64,000 bases of DNA from Pelomyxa schiedti (taxonomy: Eukaryota; Evosea; Pelobiontida; Pelomyxidae). The translations under genes were made by a program, and so were the position numbers. The DNA is taken from the NCBI GenBank assembly GCA_020536535.1, contig JAHLWZ010000806.1:62001-126000 (forward strand), written 5' to 3'. Positions 1 through 13,200 of this stretch are shown piece by piece (positions within the stretch are counted from its first letter, which is position 1; each line of letters starts with the position of its first letter). The notes beneath the pieces are model-generated. The model ran no database searches, was not told the DNA's origin, and saw nothing but the letters and a program-made list of their open reading frames with translations.

Positions 1-102
1 CTATCCACCACACCGAGAACAACCATCTGCATCGTCAAAATTATGTTTTTTGCAAAAGCCCAGACACCAGCAGGTTCCGTTACTCTTCACCAAGTTTGCC
101 AT
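1..102 (-). CDS. Tiny ORF with RanBP2-like zinc finger
   Basis: An ATG at 102 opens 33 codons ending in TAG at 1-3. The peptide has tryptophan next to the first zinc cysteine, then C-x3-C-x3-N-x6-C-x2-C, the pattern of RanBP2/NZF fingers that bind RNA or ubiquitin. It lies only 48 bp downstream of the tryptophanase stop on the same strand. It is either a separate micro-gene or an alternative last exon of tryptophanase, reached through an intron that starts near the GTAACAG at about 173. The ORF is very short, so it may be noncoding. Confidence 0.3.
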   Translation of the reverse strand: MANLVKSNGTCWCLGFCKKHNFDDADGCSRCGG

Positions 103-149
103 TGTAATAGTTTGGTGTGAGTCCACTTTGGAAATGCCTCAAGTGGAGC

Positions 150-2299
150 TCAGCCCCTCGTGATACTGTTACCTGTGTTTGTTTGGTCAGGTGTGTTTAG
201 TTTGCCAACACAGTATACCTTGGGAATTTTTTCGCGGTGTTTGTAGAGTTGCGCGGAAGCAGCGATTGTATACTTCAAGTGATCATCGTTGTACATGTTT
301 CTCGGCACGGCAAATCGGACTAGGTTGAGAATACCCTGGCGCTGAACTGGTGTCTTTTGGTCCCTATTGCATTACATATTAAGAACATCTTTGAATCCCC
401 CAAGCCCGTAAGGTACCATTCGAAGGCAAAAGGTCCTAATTCACAAACCCTTATCCCGTAGAGTCTAATCATCTCGATAACGAATCTGAAAACACTTTAA
501 AAAACGTAGGGAGAAGAAGGAAAGCGTACCCCACACCGCCGAAGTCGTCAATCTTCATTGGAGTACCCTCAAAAAACTCCGTCATGTCCAAGTAGACTGC
601 ATGTCCACCAGGAGGTAAGACAACACCCTGGACACCAGCAGCCACAAGGCCCTCAGCTAAATATCTCACTTGAAGAACACGTCGGCGAAGGTAGTTGAGT
701 TTGACAACCTGGTATAGCCCCTCTGCCATGGCCATAATATCTCTCCCACTAAGGCCTCCGGTGCTTGGAGGTTGTTAGATTATGTACCTTTAGTGAGGGT
801 GATAATACCAAGGGTTTCCATAGGTTAAAATCTGTTTCTCCTTCAAAACGAGCCCCACGTCACGATCTGGTTTGGAAAATTGCTTATGGAATAAACCCTT
901 GTTCCTGAAGCACATTAGCCCTCCTATGTTGCATAGTGCATCCTTCTTTGCACTCATGAGGAAGCAGTCACAGTACGAGAACATTTCCTTCACAATCTCC
1001 TGTATGCTTTTACTGGAATAACCTTCTTCAAACTCCCGGATTAAGAAAGCATTCTCAGCAAATCTGGCCGCATCAAACACCACAGGGATGTTGAAAGAAT
1101 GCGCTATTCGTGCAGTTTCCCGAATATTTTGCATGGAAACAGGTTGCCCTGCAGCTGTGTTGTTTGTAACTGTAAGAAGAACGGCAGGGACGTGGTCCGC
1201 TCCCTCCCGGGTAATCAGTGCTGCTAATTCCTCAGTGTCAATGTTGCCCTTGAAGGGATTTCGTGTTGAACATTCTTCCACCTACAACACGAAAATGAGT
1301 TGCACCCCCCAATGAAGAAATCGCTTTACTGGGAAGGGTGTGTGAAGATGCTTTGCAAATAGATTGACTGGCCGGAATGAGTTTGTGTGAGCTTGCGCTT
1401 CAGTAGTATCAAAAAAACTAAGGAGAATAAGCTGGTGCTCCAACAAACCATATTTTTATACCCATTAGACGGGATGATGTAAGGTAAAGGACGGGCATCC
1501 TGTTTCCAAAGTTGCCTTACCACAGAGAAGAATAAGTTTTCAGCACAGCGTCCCTGAGGAACTAGGAAAAGATTGGGGTGCTTCATTCGGAAATTAGAAA
1601 ATAGTGATGAAGGAATATTCTTTCCCACCTCCAGGGCGTATTTTCCTTCATTGGCAAAAGTGTTGTCTGGGATAACAGGAACCACCAAAGATGACCTTGA
1701 CGGGTCACATATCATATTATTGATTACTGGCTGTGGGTTGTCACCACCTTCAAATATATCTCTCACGGACTACCGCAGGTTAGTTGGAAGAGATGAACGT
1801 TACCAACGTACTTGCTTTAAAGCGGTGTACCCGTAGTTCCCGGCATATGCACCATCACCACGAACAAGGGCAGACCATTGGAAGTCAGTCATGGCAGAAG
1901 TGCCCTGAGTTAAAGATCAGAACCGTGAAATTTGGAGAAGAACCCACCGAATCCGAGAGATAATCCACAACAAGCATTGACGCCTAGTAGAGGCATGAAA
2001 TAAGTCAAGGAAAAAGCCAAAACAGAGAGCATTACAGGGAAGGCGAAGCAGTTGTATTCCGTCTTCCTCTGTGTGTCCTCACGTTCCAAAGCGCTAAACC
2101 ACCGGCTCCTTCTCACCACGTACGTGAATTGGGTCGGAGGAGTAAGCATGGAAGGCACAGTGTGAGGAGGCGACACCGCACGTTTCGGCAATGGGGGGAA
2201 CCCTCGTACTACTTCCGTAGAATCCCCATCTCGCTCAGCCGGTACGGCCTCTGTCGCAACTGTAGCGGCTGTTGTGGTCAGATCCCCAGATCCAGACAT
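150..2299 (-). CDS. tnaA: Tryptophanase / tyrosine phenol-lyase family
   Basis: PLP-dependent beta-eliminating lyase. Tryptophanase splits tryptophan into indole, pyruvate and ammonia; the close relative tyrosine phenol-lyase acts on tyrosine. The start is the ATG at 2299 and the stop is TGA at 150-152. Introns are about 45-60 nt; examples follow YNCFAFP, DYLSDS and IIPSNG. Spliced exons give DYLSDSGTSAMTDFQW, the PQGRCAENL segment, NGFFDTT, TVTNNTAAGQPVSM and the PLP-lysine motif MSAKKD (usually SGKKD), then PPGGHAVYLD and FAVPRNMY near the C-terminus. Length is about that of bacterial enzymes plus an S/T/P-rich N-terminus of about 55 residues. Which amino acid is preferred cannot be read from the sequence. 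The family is mainly bacterial and scattered among anaerobic protists, so ancient transfer is likely, but the introns show full domestication. Confidence 0.93.
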
Positions 2300-2547
2300 G
2301 TCTAACGAGTCGGCTGTTTATTTTTTTTTTTGTTATTTTTTTGTTCCCGGCCTTTTCCTTCTTGTCCTGTCAAAAAGCATCAATAAAATGCCGAATCGAA
2401 TTCGGTCGAATTTTTCTCGGCGTGCACAGAAAGGTGCATGCCTTATGTACGTTCTTGCCGAATAAGAACTAACAACAGACGAAAACAATCTCTTAGAATT
2501 GCAAAAGTGACCCAATCTGGCCGAGATTGGCCGGGACCAACGACTCT

Positions 2548-5500
2548 TCAGGGGTTTTTCTGCAGCAGGGCGTTGACCTTGTTGACTAGTTCCGGTGTAA
2601 GTGACGTCAGTGCGGTTTGCAGGACTGGGCCGGGGAGAGTCGTTTGCATGCGCCGAAGAAGCAGTGCCACTCTGGGCGCACTTTCCGGGAACATCATCTC
2701 GGTTTCTACCACGTGCGCGAGAATAAGTATGATTCGCGGTGCGTTGGCAAAATTGGCCCCAATCACGGGGCTGCTCATGTCGGGGCTGTCAAATGCGTTA
2801 GTTTCCTTGTTGAGGGAGGAAAAACGGAGAGATACTTTTCGAGCATGAACAATAAATTCTCGTGGCACACTCTGCCCTCTTCGGAGTCTTCCTGCATGGG
2901 CATGTTTGCGAGCAGTAGTGGCATTGCTTCGGCTACATTTACTCTGTTATCTAGTGGCTATTGGTTTCTTGGGATGGGGTGGAAGGGCAACAGTTATATC
3001 TGCATATTTTCACAGCTGCAGAGACCGCATTCTCCGTTGCTCGCGTTTGGTCTTCAGTGGAGCGAGAATTTTTCATTTGTAATGATTTAAGTATCAATCT
3101 AAGTGCCTCTTTTTTTTTTTTCAATTAGGTAATTCAATCCACGGTTTCGTAAACATGTCAAACCTGCAGCAAGACCAGAAAAAACTTCACCCAAGTTCTG
3201 GGAGCATATTCCCAAGCCGAATGCTGCTGCCTGTCTCAGCTCAGGCATTTCATCTTGTGTGTACTGGAATAATGGGCTTAAGAAGTGAGGTAGAATTGGT
3301 ACAGCTGCTGCTCTGTCCAGTAACCGTTTTTTAAAATGTGTGGTAACAGAGAGGAATAAATACCCAGCGTATTCCACAATATCATCAAAGAAACAAAGGC
3401 CTTTTTGGCGTTCATTCCAAGATTTGTCAGGAGTCTAAGAGGGATTCAGGAAAAACAACTTCTGTTGTGTGACAACATACAAGCATATCAGCAACATCAC
3501 TGAGCAGATGTTCCAAAAACGCTGGGATGTAAACTTCCCTGTGGAGTTGGACAAGATGCGAAAAACATTCTACCAGCTGACAAAATACTTTAGCTACAAG
3601 AGGAGAAAATTCCATGTACCTGTGCCAAAATATCATCCTCCTCCACCTCCACTTCGCTCAATTTTTCGAGCTCTTCTTCATCGTACTCAATTTTCTTTTT
3701 TGTCTCTAGTGAAAGTTATCTTTTTTTACAAAAAAAAAGTATATAAACCTTCACGAATATCTCTTCGTTGTTTCCAATCTTGGATTATTTTGTGACCAAT
3801 TTTGATCAAGTTTTGCACATGTTCAGCAGTTAAACATGGTTTACTGATGACATCCATTGCCTACAAATGGACAATGAAAATAAATCAAATGTATAATGTT
3901 GGAGAGTGGTACTTCGGCAATGGAAGCTATTTGCACAGCCAACACCTCAATATCTGTTTCATCGATCATCGTTTTTAAGAGAGCTTCAAACAAGGAATGC
4001 CATAAATTTATGACTAGTTGTAAATCACTCACCCCTGGAGATTCCCAAGTGAGAAAAGTAACGAGAAGTACTTAAATACCACTTGCTTTCAAGTACTCCA
4101 TAAGACAAGAAATGAGTATTGGGGGACTCGCAGCTGCAGCTGTCCTTACACCTTGTATAATAATGGGCACATTGTGGAAGGCAGAAGGGCTAGGTACCCT
4201 CATGAAATGGAAAATTCATGTCTCTCACGAAGATTTTTGTCACCTCCTCGATATATGGGAAGAAATGCTGCTTGGAGTGTGTTGCATACAACAATATGTT
4301 GTGCGCTGCATTAGCTTTGTCATCGAGCTCTGAGGTATGTGTGTTGGAGTGTTTTTCGTCCTAAGTCCGTTATTGAAGATCGAAACACTTTGGAAGTACA
4401 TCATCTTCCTTTGCAAACATGTCTGGGATAATAGCTGCTCGGGCAATTGACGGTTGCATGACCAGAGGCAGAAATGGGGCGAAGTCCACTCCTAGGCACT
4501 CAGCAATTCGACCCAAAGCTGTCTCCATGTAGAATATCTGTGGGTCATCAGCATCAAGTACTAGAAGCTGTCAGGTGGTTAAGGAGTATCGACGGAAAAA
4601 CCTGTAGTTTTAAGCATTTCCTGCATTACTTCTTGAGCATCATTGAAAAATCTCTCTTTCCTTACAGCCAGCCCTGTTTCGTAATGAATCAAGATGCAAA
4701 AATATTAGAAATTGATTACCTATTACACTCAAGCAATCCATTGCACTTCCCCTAAGGGCCCGGTACTCCTTTGATTTAGCATTTGAGATAATACTTTTCA
4801 GGTAAGGTACGTAGGTGTCATAGTACTGCGTACGTTTTAAGTGTGAAATGAGTTAGAAGGGAAGTACTTTGCTGAATTTCTCCCCGACAGCGGAAACACA
4901 TGAGGACAGTGCTGCCAAGACAAGCTCTTGTTGTGGAACGTTTCTTGAAAGGTCACGAGGCTGGAAATACAATAAAAAGGAGAATACGATGTAGGCGCCT
5001 GCAACATAGCAGCGAGGCAAGGAAGAACAGTGTCCAACATGGGAAGGAGGTTAGTGCCACCAAGGTCCTTATCAGCGAAGTTGATCATGGCTGTACAGCA
5101 GTGTACTTGCACTCTAGGATGGCTTTAGTAGAGCGAAGAGGAGCTACGGGTACCTCGCACAAGAATCCTTCATGTGACCAAGGATCTGGGGGACAAGTTG
5201 CGATCCATACTGGTCCAGTATTTCCGGCTACATAATGTCACCATCCAACGGGAAAGAAGTGCAAACGTACCGCAAAGTCAGTGAACAGCTGCCCAACACA
5301 ATTAATGGCAGCCCATCTCACACGAGGATGGGCATCTTCCATGAGAGGCAACACAATCCTATACAAGATTGGTGAGCTGAGTTGGAAAGGGTTTAGATAC
5401 TTGAGCATGTCATTAATGTGATGTTTCAAAACGAATTTGCATCCTTCACCACAAGACGATATTGCCATTGCTGCTGCATAGCGATGGTTCCATTCAGTTG

Positions 5501-7103
5501 CATTTGAGACAAGCGCAGGAATATGGCCAAACAGAATGGGAACAATAACTTTTCCGCCTGTGGTATTTCAGTGCATTACAGTTAGAGGAGAAAAAGAATA
5601 CCAAAAATATCAGAAAGTCTATCCAAGGCATCTTCACCATACTGGGAAACTGTGAGCTCTGTTTCTTCAACAAACTGGTACCAGCTCTCATCGTCGGTAA
5701 TTTCCAGTAACCAGGTCAAAACAAGGGACATTAATTGCGAGATCAAATTCGGGACTTTCCTGCACTGAGGTCTCAGTTGGGTTAATCAAATTGAGTATTT
5801 TTGCTACTTAATAGCTCCTGGTCTCTCTTGACACAGAATCAACAGAACTTCCAAGGCAAATCGTCTTGTATCTTGTTATTTATTTGGTTATTGCAGTTTT
5901 AAAAGGGCAACTGTAACTCTCACCAAGTTCAAGGTGGGAGGCAGGGGAAGCTATGGTCATCATGGCACTGGTGACCTGAGTCATTGCTGGGCGAAAGAAG
6001 AGAGGAGCATTTTCAGCAAGATCGACAAAGACTTCCAGTGCTGTTCTTGCTTCGCCTTCCAATCCTTGGTTGAGAAGATAGCTGAGGCACTGTGTATTAA
6101 TTTAGTTAACAAAGGAGGAGCAAAGGGAGGGAAGATGTTACAGCAAGCATCTGCGGGATAAACTGTTGAAATTCCCTCGTTTCTTCAGGCTGCTCCAGTA
6201 CCTGCAAAAATGCCGTCGTTGCCATAAGGGCTTCCAGACGCACCTGAATGTTGGTAAATCGGAAATCAAAATGGAAGAAGAGTGAACGGACTTGTGTATC
6301 AGCATCAATCAGTCCAGCACCCAATATCGAAATTATATAACGAAAGTATTTCCTAAAAGCAGAATCGCCTTGAGAAAGGGCAAGTTGCGCCATAATTTGA
6401 AGGGCTGTGCACCGGTGTAGTGCTTTCTTTTGTTTTGTTGGGTGTGGAGAAAATGTCACAGTTGCAGACCTGTGAGTTGCTGCATTTGAACAAGAAGGGG
6501 AGAAGTTCAGGCCAAGTCCCTGAGCGTGGCATTAACGGTATAGAATAAAGGTTTCACGTTACCTGCCGCAAACAGACCGGCACCCAAATCAGATGCACAG
6601 TCACAGAGAAGGTTGTGTATTTTTTTATCTACCTCAGCATCCAGAGCTGATAGTATACCAGCCTGGTGAAGATGATGAATTACAGGGAAAAAAAGATGAT
6701 GTTTCACTGAGAATAAAAACCTTGACTGAATTCTTTACTGCATCAGGAAGACCATCCCACTTGCTTCGTGAATCCTTTTCATTGACTGCAATAAGAGGTC
6801 TCAACAATACGGCAGATTGTTGCCGCACCTAAACATGCAGTATGAGTGCCGCAGGCACTTTGCAGCAATTCCAAATTTACACACATCCTTGGCCAAACTG
6901 AAGTTCTGCGCGTCGTACAACAACGCCAGTACCACGTACGCCGGATCTCTCTCCACATAAGACGACAAATAAGCCTCTGCATTGACTCTGCCAGCACCAT
7001 CTTCACCCGCCGGCGAGGAAATCAACGACACTGTTACGTTCGCCAACGACGGCAGTTGTGTGCTGTTTGGTGGTGGTACATTGCCGGTGCCTTGCGAACT
7101 CAT
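2548..7103 (-). CDS. IPO5: Importin-5 / Kap121-type karyopherin beta
   Basis: Nuclear import receptor that binds cargo such as ribosomal proteins and histones and releases it on Ran-GTP. The start is MSSQGTGNVPPP at 7103, and the C-terminal exon ends VNALLQKNP before the stop at 2548. The gene is cut into many small exons by introns of about 50 nt; spliced length is roughly 1,100 residues, normal for the family. HEAT-repeat segments are recognisable: MEDAHPRVRWAAINCVGQL (about 5330), TAMINFADKDL (about 5090), DEMPELRQAAAFGLG (about 3230) and the C-terminal VALLLRRMQTTLP (about 2650). These line up in order with human IPO5 and yeast Pse1. The start lies head-to-head with the MOK kinase gene. 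Exact exon ends in the middle were not all resolved. Confidence 0.92.
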
Positions 7104-7560
7104 GGTTTTTGTTTGCTTTGTTTTGTGTTGTGTTGTGGGATGTTGGTCTGCTTGTGTTAAGGTCCAATCGAAGGATCTAATCTTTGGTTTGGCGGCGCCG
7201 GGTAATTAAGAAGGTGTCAGTAACGAACGACGTAGTACACGCTCGCTGAGGCGTATTATTGGGTAATAATGTTTATTCGCAATTGCACCAGTAGATTTTC
7301 TCCTACTGTTCTGATCAGACCATCAGGGCAGCAGGGGGAGGGACTCCAGAAAATGACTCCCATGACAACAATGCACGTATTCTGCATGGAGTCATCGAGT
7401 GGGACGTCTATATGCATTCGTTGGATCACTTTCTTGAGGTTTCATCACTGTGTTCTTCTTGCTGCCCTTTTTACCATTTCAGTGATTCGCGGAAAAAACC
7501 GCCAGCCGAGTCAAGAAAACGAAAAATCCAGGATTAAACAAATAAAAAACCTCAGAGGAA
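7104..7560. promoter_or_regulatory. Shared upstream region, importin-5 / MOK
   Basis: A 457-bp gap separates two divergent start codons. It is T-rich next to the importin start and has a GC patch (GGCGGCGCCGGG, about 7190). No TATA box or other convincing motif is visible. An open reading frame from 7269 runs through it, but the kinase is better started at 7561. Confidence 0.4.
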
Positions 7561-9875
7561 ATGCACAGTGCGCGTTTTTTTGTTATCGTCACGTTACTTC
7601 CCAACGTAATGTCTGTTGTTTTAAAGAGTACACGGTTATTGGCACCAAAGGGGAGGGCACTTTCTCTGAGGTCCTACACGCCAAGACGATGACTGGCCAG
7701 TTGAGCTTTTTTTTTTGTTTTTTTTTTCCCCTCGTTGTTGGGTTTTTGCGTTTTTTTCTGTTTGTTTTTTTTTCTCTCCCTAATTTGTTGTATGCTCTTT
7801 CAGGCATGTGGCAATTAAACAAATGAAAGCAAAATTCACGAGTTATGAGCACGCCAATAGCCTTCGTGAAATACAGGCCTTGAGGAGGCTATCACCCCAC
7901 CCACACATAATAAAGCTACACGAAGTGATATTGTATGTGTGACTTCATTTCTGAACTGGCCTTACAAATCAAACAAAAAGTGAGAAGACAACCGGCACTC
8001 TCTCACTTGTTTTCGAACTCATGGAGATGAACCTTTATGAACTGATTAAAGGAAGGAAAACGTACCTGCCAGAAAGAAAAGTAAAAATCCTAATGTGGCA
8101 GCTTTTAAAAGCTTTATCACATATGCATCAGTGTGTTCCATTTTTACCTTATTTGTTTAACTGTGTTTCACACAGAAAGGGGATATTTCATAGGTATTTA
8201 TTTTGCTTTCATCAAAATAGTTAATGACCTTTTACCCTCCCAGAGATATAAAGCCTGAAAACGCTGGTATAGTTTGTTTCCTCAGTTAAAAAAAAAAATA
8301 ATTCTTTCCTAGTTATCAAAGATGAACGGCTCAAGCTTATAGGTACCTTTCCATCAACATTTGACAATCTTTACCATTTTATACAGATTTTGGAAGGTAA
8401 TGGCAATTAACTTTTGTCTATCTCCATCTCACAACCCCAGTTGTCGAGGAATAAATTCGAAACAACCATTCACTGAATATATCTCAACTCGCTGGTAGAT
8501 CACCTTCCTATTTTTCAACACACCTATTTAACACTGTAAATAAGGTACCGAGCACCTGAGTGCTTATTGACCGATGGTTTTTACAATTACAAAATGGACA
8601 TATGGGGTGTTGCATGTGTATGGTTTGAAGTGTTGAGTCTTTTTCCGCTCTTTCCGGGTGTTGATGAACTAGACCAAATCCAAAAAATTCACAGTATTAT
8701 TGGTACCCCCTCAAGAGAAGTTCTTGCAAAAATGAGAAGGTATTTATCAAGTGCCACGGGCAGTTCACTTTACACTCTGCAGACTTGGTACTCATATGAA
8801 CTTCAACTTTCTCCATACTGAGGGTACGGGAATTGCTAGATTACTTCCCAATGCCACCCCTGAATGCCTTGACCTACTTACCAAAATGCTTATATACAAT
8901 CCTGAAGACAGGTCCTCTTCTTTAAGGCTTTTTAAAAAAGGGTGTGACTTTTTCTTTGTAGAATATCCGCACAGAATGCACTTTTGCACCCGTATTTCCA
9001 CGATTTGAGGGAAAGAACACCAATGAGAACATTGGGACCCACACTGTCTGTGTCACCACCCAACTCAAGAAGACATCATGTACTTCCTTTGTTTCATTTG
9101 ACACGACGGGAAATTCATTAAATCACGCGAAGTACGTTCCTCACTAATATGTTGACCACAGGATAGTATCCGGAGTAAGAATGAAGTCAATGTGCCAACA
9201 GTTATGATCAAAACCGATGCCACATATCTACTAGCTCCGCAACCCAAAGTCACAACCAACTCACTGTCAACTTCCAACTACCTGACAGCTTCCAATCAGT
9301 CACTAAACAACCCCCTCCTATCACCAATCACAGGCACAACCACAACCACCGCAACCACCACCACAACAACCACAACAACGCTGACACAAAGCGGCAACAA
9401 TCTCAACCTAAACATCAACAGCACCAACAGCAGCATGAACAACAACAGCAACAGCAACACCAACCCACAAGCTGCATCAACAAACAGCGGCGCTGCTGCC
9501 GCGGCTGCTGCTGTTGCTGCTGCTGCATCTGCAGCCCCTCCAACTAACCTGACAATTAACAACAACAACATCACAATCAACAACAACCTCAAGATAACAA
9601 CCAACATCAACGGCAGGAGCCTCCGCGGCAAGCTTCCTGCAATTGAACAGAGAAGGCATTGTATAACCAGCGCACCAACATCAGAAACCAACAACACCCT
9701 ACGTAAATCAGTCGATAAGCTGCCGGCCCTCAAACCAACAGGGTGTGTATATTATCACTCAGTTTTTGAAAAAATACAACACTATTCACTACATAAAACA
9801 GGTTGGCCAATAGACCAGCATGGCACTAAATCAAAAACAAAACCTTCAGTTGTAAAAACACCTTTGTACAAATAA
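7561..9875 (+). CDS. MOK: MOK/RCK-family ciliary protein kinase
   Basis: Serine/threonine kinase of the MAK/ICK/MOK group, which regulates cilium length and intraflagellar transport in other eukaryotes. ATG CAC A at 7561 splices over GTGCGC..TTTTAAAG to AG TAC ACG, giving MHKYTVIGTKGEGTFSEV, close to the start of human MOK. Spliced exons hold all catalytic motifs: the glycine loop GEGTFS, VAIKQMK lysine, LREIQALRRL helix C, HRDIKPEN (an intron splits HRD), DFGSCR, activation-loop TEYISTRWYRAPE and GFYNYKMDIW. A further intron (9080-9161) joins the lobe in frame to a tail of about 230 residues rich in N, T, Q and A (9162-9875). The enzyme looks active. Tail function is unknown. Confidence 0.93.
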
Positions 9876-10208
9876 AAAAGTGTTTTCAAACATTACAACA
9901 TCCAATTGTTTTTCTAGTCCGTGAAGGGTCTACTGCCATTTTCGAACACAGGCACTTCTCTGTTACAGTCTTGGTTTGACTCCCAACAGGATTGCTTGGT
10001 AAAATGTGAAGGGAGAGAGGACTCCCATAATTCAATTCCCTCTTTTCGCATTTTCTTGTTCACCCGTGGGAGGGAACAAAGACGGAAGAAAAAAAAGAAC
10101 AAAACCAAAGGTTCAGAAAATCATTTCTTTTTTTCTGTTGGCTTTTCGAAAGAGCAAAAAGCCTTTGTTTCGGTATTTTTTTTTTGTTTCTCAGGGACGA
10201 AAGAGACC
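9876..10208. other. Convergent intergenic region
   Basis: 333 bp between the stops of the MOK kinase and glutamate dehydrogenase. AATAAA occurs right after the kinase stop (about 9872) and could be its polyadenylation signal. The rest is poly-A and poly-T rich. No gene or RNA is recognised. Confidence 0.4.
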
Positions 10209-13200
10209 TCACAGGATGAGCGGAAGGATATCAACAACTGATGGCTCCCAGTCGATTCCCTTTCCGTAGACCAACTTGCAAGCAAGAGCAGTGGAGATGA
10301 TTGCCTTCTTGTGCATGTCGGGTACACGCGCAAGGCACTGTTCAAGGTGTCCGTTCTTGATGCAGTCGGGAACGTAGTCAATGAAGACCTGAAGGATCTT
10401 CCTGTTCTCTGGAGCCTCGAGGTTGAGTGGCTTGAGGTATGCGGCGACATCGTCGGTGAACTTGTTGATGCGCTGGGAGACAAGCTCGGAGATGTGGGTC
10501 ATCTTGACGGTCTTGTTGTTCTTGAGCCAGTAGGCCATCATGGCGGCGGCCTCGTCGTTGGCAATCTTGGCAAGGCGGGCAAGAACGTTCTGAACGAGGG
10601 CGGGCTTGATGGCGACGAATTCGGCGTCCTTGAGCGAGAGACCGGCGAGAATTTCGTAGCTGCTGCTCACGACACCGCACTTGTTGGCGGAAGAATCCTT
10701 GTAGATGAGAACACCCTTGTCCTGAAAGGGATCAGTAAAGAGGAGAAATCAGGAAAGGAAAAAGACCTCAAGGAATTCTCGGGCATCCTGAGGGATGTAC
10801 AGGTTGGCACCCTCAACAATTGCCTTGGTTGTGGGCTTGTCGTGCTCATCGAAGAACTATATACATCAGATGATGTTAGAAGAAAAAAAGGGGAGCTTAC
10901 GTCTTTCATGTTGAGCATGTTAAGAGCACGTGGGCGACCACCAGATGGGATGAAAACATCCGCATACTTCTGGTGGGCATTGAGGCGGAAGATTTGCTGT
11001 GCTTGGTTGCCTGTGATCCACTCTTCGACGACCTTGCCACCCTCCTTCTTGACGAGAAGAGTTTCCTTCTGGAAGGAAGAGCGCTGCCTTGTCTGCCATA
11101 AGCAGAGAAGGAAGCCACCCTCATGGAGGAGTTCGCGTGGGTACTCGGCAATTGGCTTGACCTTGTGGAACATTTCAACAAGAGCAGGTAAATTCATGCC
11201 CTCGGGGTCGTACATGGTACCACTTGCGTCGGTTACAACAAGCAACTTGGCAAATGTTGGGAGATGCTGAGCAAGCAGACGGATCATGTTTCCGGCTACA
11301 TCACCATCGGGTCCACCAGTAATCTTGCAGGTGAAGGGCTTTCCCTCAAGGCCAAGGTACCGGAGGGTGTGGATCAGGTACTGGTACATGCCCCATGATG
11401 TTACTCCGTACTCCTTGTGGTTAATACCGACATCGTCTTTGCCAGAGATAAAGGCACCACCAGAGTAATAGCCCAAGCGGATTGATTCTCCAGCCAACCA
11501 GTGGATCATGCTATCGTGCATGTTCTCATCGGGGCCAAGATAGATGTACTCGGGGACCTTGAGATAATCAACGATGTACTCTCCGTACTTGAGAGCGTTC
11601 TTTGCGAAGTCCCAAATGAAGAGGCAAAGGAATGTGTTGAGGAAGCAGCGTTGATTATAGTACATGTACTCCAATGTCTGGGCCTTGACCCACTCGTCGA
11701 GCATTGGCTTGATCTTATCAGCTGGTGTTCCAGAAGCCTCGAGCTCACGGCGGACAATTTCTGTCTCGAACGAAAGCTCCTCGTTGGGGGCGACGAAGAC
11801 AATTGCCTTAGATCCACCCTCTGGGATATCCTTGTTCTTCTTCTGCTGAGTGTAAGCAAGGTTGTAGCACTCGGTGAACATGTTGGAGCGCTCGAATCTG
11901 GCGTGCTCTTGGTCGCGGGCGACAACTGTCCTCATTCCACCACGGGCAAGGTCGCGGAACCTGACTTGGAAGGAGGTGAAGTTCCAGCCCTTAATGTAGA
12001 AAACTGAGAATGGGAGCTCGGGGTACTTGGACTTCCTCTCAAAGCCGGGTACATTGTTCATGTACTCGGGATTAAGGCGGAAACCAATAGCCAACTTGTG
12101 GTAGTTGTAAGCATTGGTGCGGAGGCAGTGCTCAGTTATATTAAGGGCTTGAAGGAAAATGTTCCTCCTCCTGTCATCGTGCTTCTTTCGGCCAGTGTCG
12201 AGTTCAGAAAGAGCCTTCTCAAGCTCGGCTTTGAGCCTGGCGTACTCCTCAAGGTTGGCAGTGGCGGGATGGAACTTGGCAGCAAAGACCGAAAGAAGCT
12301 TAAGAGTAAGCTCTGGGTGGAATGCAAATGCTTCAAGGCACATCTCCTCAGTATAAACGGCAGCGTTAACATCGGAAAGAATTTGCTCGATAAATCCAGC
12401 AAATGCCCTCAAAAGGTTGGCTGTAAAAAAGTCACAAAGTATTATCTGTCAGGGTAAGTACACACCATGTGATCCAGTGAAGGTTCCAGAAAGAACCAAC
12501 TCGGTGAGAATGTCAACTTTGAGTCCCTTGAGAATCTCAAACTCGCGCATGAAGGCCTTGAGCTTGGTATCGTCGGTAACGATATCTCCAACGAGGCCAA
12601 TTGCTCCAAGGAGTACACACTTGACTGACAGAGGATCGACGTAAGTGAAGTGGAGATTGGAGATTGTCACAGAGTGGCGCTTGAACATTTGAGCGAGCTT
12701 GAACAAGAACATCCTCTTGGCAACATTTCTCCAAGCGAAGTACAAGATACCGTCTGTCGCAGGTTAACAGAAAAGCAAATTTTCCAATGACTTACTGTTG
12801 CCAGTTCCGGGTACGAGTTTATGTTGGACGGAGTCGCGCACAAGAGCCTCAGTGCAAAGAAGCGTCTTAATGGCAGCAGGCATAACTCGGTCAGCAGCGT
12901 CTGGGGCCGCCAGGAAGGAAACGCGGGTCATTCTGAGGGGCTAAAGAAAAATAAGATTCACGAAGATATAGTTCAGTGCCTACGAGATCGTAGCCTGGCA
13001 TGTTAACATCAGAAACATAGCTGAAGTATTCCTTGATGCTAGTTTCTCCATAGTGCTATGAAAAATAAGAAAAACTAAACTGTTCTCAACAAGATGGTAC
13101 CCTCAGGATCTCTGTGTCGGCATGCTCGCGGGCGAGGGAAATAACAAGAGATGTGTTCTTGAAGTTCAAGTAGACAAACTCCTCAAACTCCTCGCTAAAA

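Noticed and set aside
2438-3090. Plus-strand frames opposite importin-5
   Set aside because: Composition and lack of domains show they are antisense shadows of the importin exons.
7269-7560. In-frame upstream start for the MOK kinase at 7269
   Set aside because: The ATG CAC A exon at 7561 reproduces the normal short MOK N-terminus; the upstream peptide looks random.
8155-8225. HRY in the MOK kinase
   Set aside because: An intron splits the motif; CAT AG joins A GAT to give normal HRDIKPEN.
10311-12457. Long plus-strand frames of up to 319 codons within the GDH gene
   Set aside because: They mirror the highly biased codons of GDH on the other strand; no independent domain.
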